A stretch of DNA of 64,000 bases from Streptomyces sp. GESEQ-4. GTDB taxonomy: Bacteria > Actinomycetota > Actinomycetes > Streptomycetales > Streptomycetaceae. Below are positions 62,619-64,000 of this stretch, piece after piece. The stretch lies in NCBI RefSeq assembly GCF_017948455.1, contig NZ_JAFFSU010000012.1, positions 62,001 through 126,000 of the forward strand. The letters are read 5' to 3'. The translations under genes were made by a program, and so were the position numbers. Every line of letters starts with the position of its first letter. The stretch's first letter is position 1. The notes under the pieces were generated by a model that had not been told where the DNA came from, did not search any database, and saw only the letters and a list, made by a program, of their open reading frames with translations.

Positions 62619-63536
62619 ATGACTTCGTTGTCACCACAGTCCTCACTGTCCCGCATCCGGGTCGGGTCGGCGCCCGACTCCTGGGGTGTGTGGTTCCCCG
62701 ATGACCCGCAGCAGGTTCCCTGGCAGCGCTTCCTGGACGAGGTCGCGCAGTCCGGCTACGAGTGGATCGAGCTCGGCCCGTACGGCTATCTGCCGACCGA
62801 CCCCGCCGTGCTCACCCAGGAGACCGCGAGGCGTGGCCTCAAGGTGTCGGCCGGGACGGTCTTCACGGGGCTGCATCACGGTGAGGCCGTGTGGGACAAG
62901 ACGTGGGCGCATGTCGCGGACAACGCGGTGCTCGCGCAGGCCATGGGGGCGAAGCATCTGGTCGTCATCCCGTCCTTCTGGCGGGACGACAAGACCGGTG
63001 AGGTCCTGGAGCCGAGTTCTCTGACGGCCGAGCAGTGGCGGAACCTCGCCTCGCTGACCGAGCGGCTGGGGCGTCGGGTGCGGGAGGAGTACGGCCTGCG
63101 GATCGTCGTCCACCCGCACGCCGACACGCACATCGACTCCGAGGAGAACGTCGTCCGCTTCCTCGACGCGACCGACTCCGACCTGGTGTCGCTGTGCCTG
63201 GACACCGGGCACTACGCGTACTGCGGTGGGGACAGCGTCAAGCTCATCGAGACGTACGGTTCGCGGATCGGGTATCTGCATCTCAAGCAGGTGGATCCGG
63301 AGATCCTGGCGCAGGTGCGGGCGGAGGGGACGCCGTTCGGGCCCGCGGTGGCGCGGGGTGTGATGTGCGAACCGCCCTCCGGGGTGCCGGCGTTGGGGCC
63401 TGTGCTGGAGGCTGCGCAGCGGCTGGATGTGGATCTGTTCGCGATCGTGGAGCAGGACATGTATCCGTGTGCGGCGGATGTGCCGTTGCCTATTGCGGTG
63501 CGGACGCGGGCGTTTTTGAGGTCTTGCGGGGCGTAG
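62619..63536 (+). CDS. iolE: inosose dehydratase (IolE-type)
   Basis: A 305-residue TIM-barrel protein that removes water from 2-keto-myo-inositol to give the dione substrate of IolD. It has GSAPDSWGVWFPDD at the start, VVHPHADTHI near 163, CLDTGHYAYCGGD with the metal Asp/His near 190, and AIVEQDMYP. GGAAG lies 9 bases before the ATG. It is divergent from the iolC operon across a 125-base control region. Confidence 0.88.
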   Translation: MTSLSPQSSLSRIRVGSAPDSWGVWFPDDPQQVPWQRFLDEVAQSGYEWIELGPYGYLPTDPAVLTQETARRGLKVSAGTVFTGLHHGEAVWDKTWAHVADNAVLAQAMGAKHLVVIPSFWRDDKTGEVLEPSSLTAEQWRNLASLTERLGRRVREEYGLRIVVHPHADTHIDSEENVVRFLDATDSDLVSLCLDTGHYAYCGGDSVKLIETYGSRIGYLHLKQVDPEILAQVRAEGTPFGPAVARGVMCEPPSGVPALGPVLEAAQRLDVDLFAIVEQDMYPCAADVPLPIAVRTRAFLRSCGA

Positions 63537-63594
63537 GGGCGCCTATTGGTGTGCCGGGTTGCGGGATTGGGCGACTGCGGGTTGTGGGGGTTGT

Positions 63595-63665
63595 TCGCGC
63601 AGTTCCCCGCGCCCCTATCGGGGCGCTGTACTGCAACGTCCTTAGGGGCGCGGGGAACTGCGCGA
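63595..63665. repeat. 23-bp inverted repeat
   Basis: 63595-63617 and 63643-63665 are exact reverse complements (GCGCAGTTCCCCGCGCCCCT core) around a 25-base loop. The CCCCGCGCCCCT core also occurs near galE. It is of the dispersed kind common downstream of Streptomyces genes. The 358-base interval 63537-63894 holds no gene. Confidence 0.8.
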
Positions 63666-63894
63666 CCAGCCCCCACCGGCTCGCGGCAAGCAACCCTCCT
63701 GTCACAAATACCCCTCTCGTGTCACACATGTCCCATGTTCGCGAGTCATCCGTCACACCCCGTACACAGGCCCTGACCCGCGCTCACTCTGCGTCGTTCA
63801 CCGGACACAGGCTTTGTGATCGCCAGCGCAGCGCCCGGTACCCCCGACGGCCGTTCCCGGCTGCCGCCGCGGTGCGCGCAGGGAGGTGCACCTC

Positions 63895-64000
63895 ATGACC
63901 GACCGACGGCTTTGGTCCTACAAGGAGATCGCGGCGCACATCCGGGTGCAGCCGGACACCGTGCGGTCCTACCGCAAGCACGGGCTGCTGCCGCCACCCG
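63895..64000 (+). CDS. helix-turn-helix protein, N-terminus only (runs off window)
   Basis: At least 35 residues: WSYKEIAAHIRVQPDTVRSYRKHGLLPPP, a MerR/AlpA-like helix-turn-helix. GGGAGG precedes the ATG by 8 bases. The window ends inside the gene, so length and class are open. It may be an excisionase-like or phage-type regulator. Confidence 0.65.
   Translation, partial: MTDRRLWSYKEIAAHIRVQPDTVRSYRKHGLLPPP

Overview
The window is about 70% G+C. Its gene types (CBM3-GH16 secreted glucanase, PP2C phosphatase with an ATPase domain, melC1/melC2, DUF5133, secreted chorismate mutase, many small secreted proteins, GTG starts, ATGA/GTGA overlaps) point to a Streptomyces-like actinomycete chromosome. 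No rRNA, tRNA, CRISPR array or intact insertion sequence was seen; the only clear mobile-element trace is a transposase fragment at the left edge.

Layout. 1-0.9 kb: transposase remnant, a perfect hairpin and a small secreted protein. 0.9-15.6 kb: cyclitol (inositol-type) locus 1, with an ABC sugar importer (minus strand), a LacI-family regulator, a Gfo/Idh/MocA dehydrogenase, and an eight-gene operon iolC, (beta/alpha)8 aldolase-like, iolB, iolD, mmsA, iolG and two TIM-barrel isomerase genes. Three promoter regions carry the same 14-bp dyad (TTMAAGCGNTTYAA), so the LacI protein probably controls importer and pathway together. 15.6-25.7 kb: mixed region with an MFS fragment, a GntR/glucanase divergent pair, a GrpE fragment, a PP2C phosphatase, a CBS protein, PolX, a VOC protein and a 2-hydroxyacid dehydrogenase. 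25.8-29.9 kb: tyrosinase and its cofactor protein, then small secreted proteins including three tandem paralogues with near-identical spacers.

30-46 kb: an exopolysaccharide locus. It contains three GT4 glycosyltransferases, an O-antigen-ligase-type protein, a MurJ/Wzx-type flippase, a polysaccharide deacetylase, a Wzz-like protein, a GNAT/FemAB-like transferase, a UDP-sugar dehydrogenase, two epimerases, an initiating sugar transferase, and two secreted hydrolases (GH16-like and GH26-like). Together they can supply nucleotide sugars, start and extend the repeat on a lipid carrier, flip and polymerise it, decorate it and trim it.

46-56.4 kb: a sortase-type surface protein (MPETG), a long-chain acyl-CoA ligase, a secreted chorismate mutase, a VWA lipoprotein, an ABC permease with an unusual partner in which an extracytoplasmic alpha/beta hydrolase is fused to an ABC ATPase, and a stand-alone condensation-domain protein. 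56.4-63.5 kb: inositol locus 2, minus strand, with the same gene order as locus 1 (iolC, aldolase-like, iolB, iolD, mmsA) and a divergent iolE. IolB of locus 2 is full length. IolB of locus 1 lacks its N-terminus and two internal blocks, one of which holds a conserved Glu, so locus 1 may depend on locus 2 or may serve a different substrate. The window ends inside a helix-turn-helix gene.

All names are inferred by reading translated sequence; no database search was possible.
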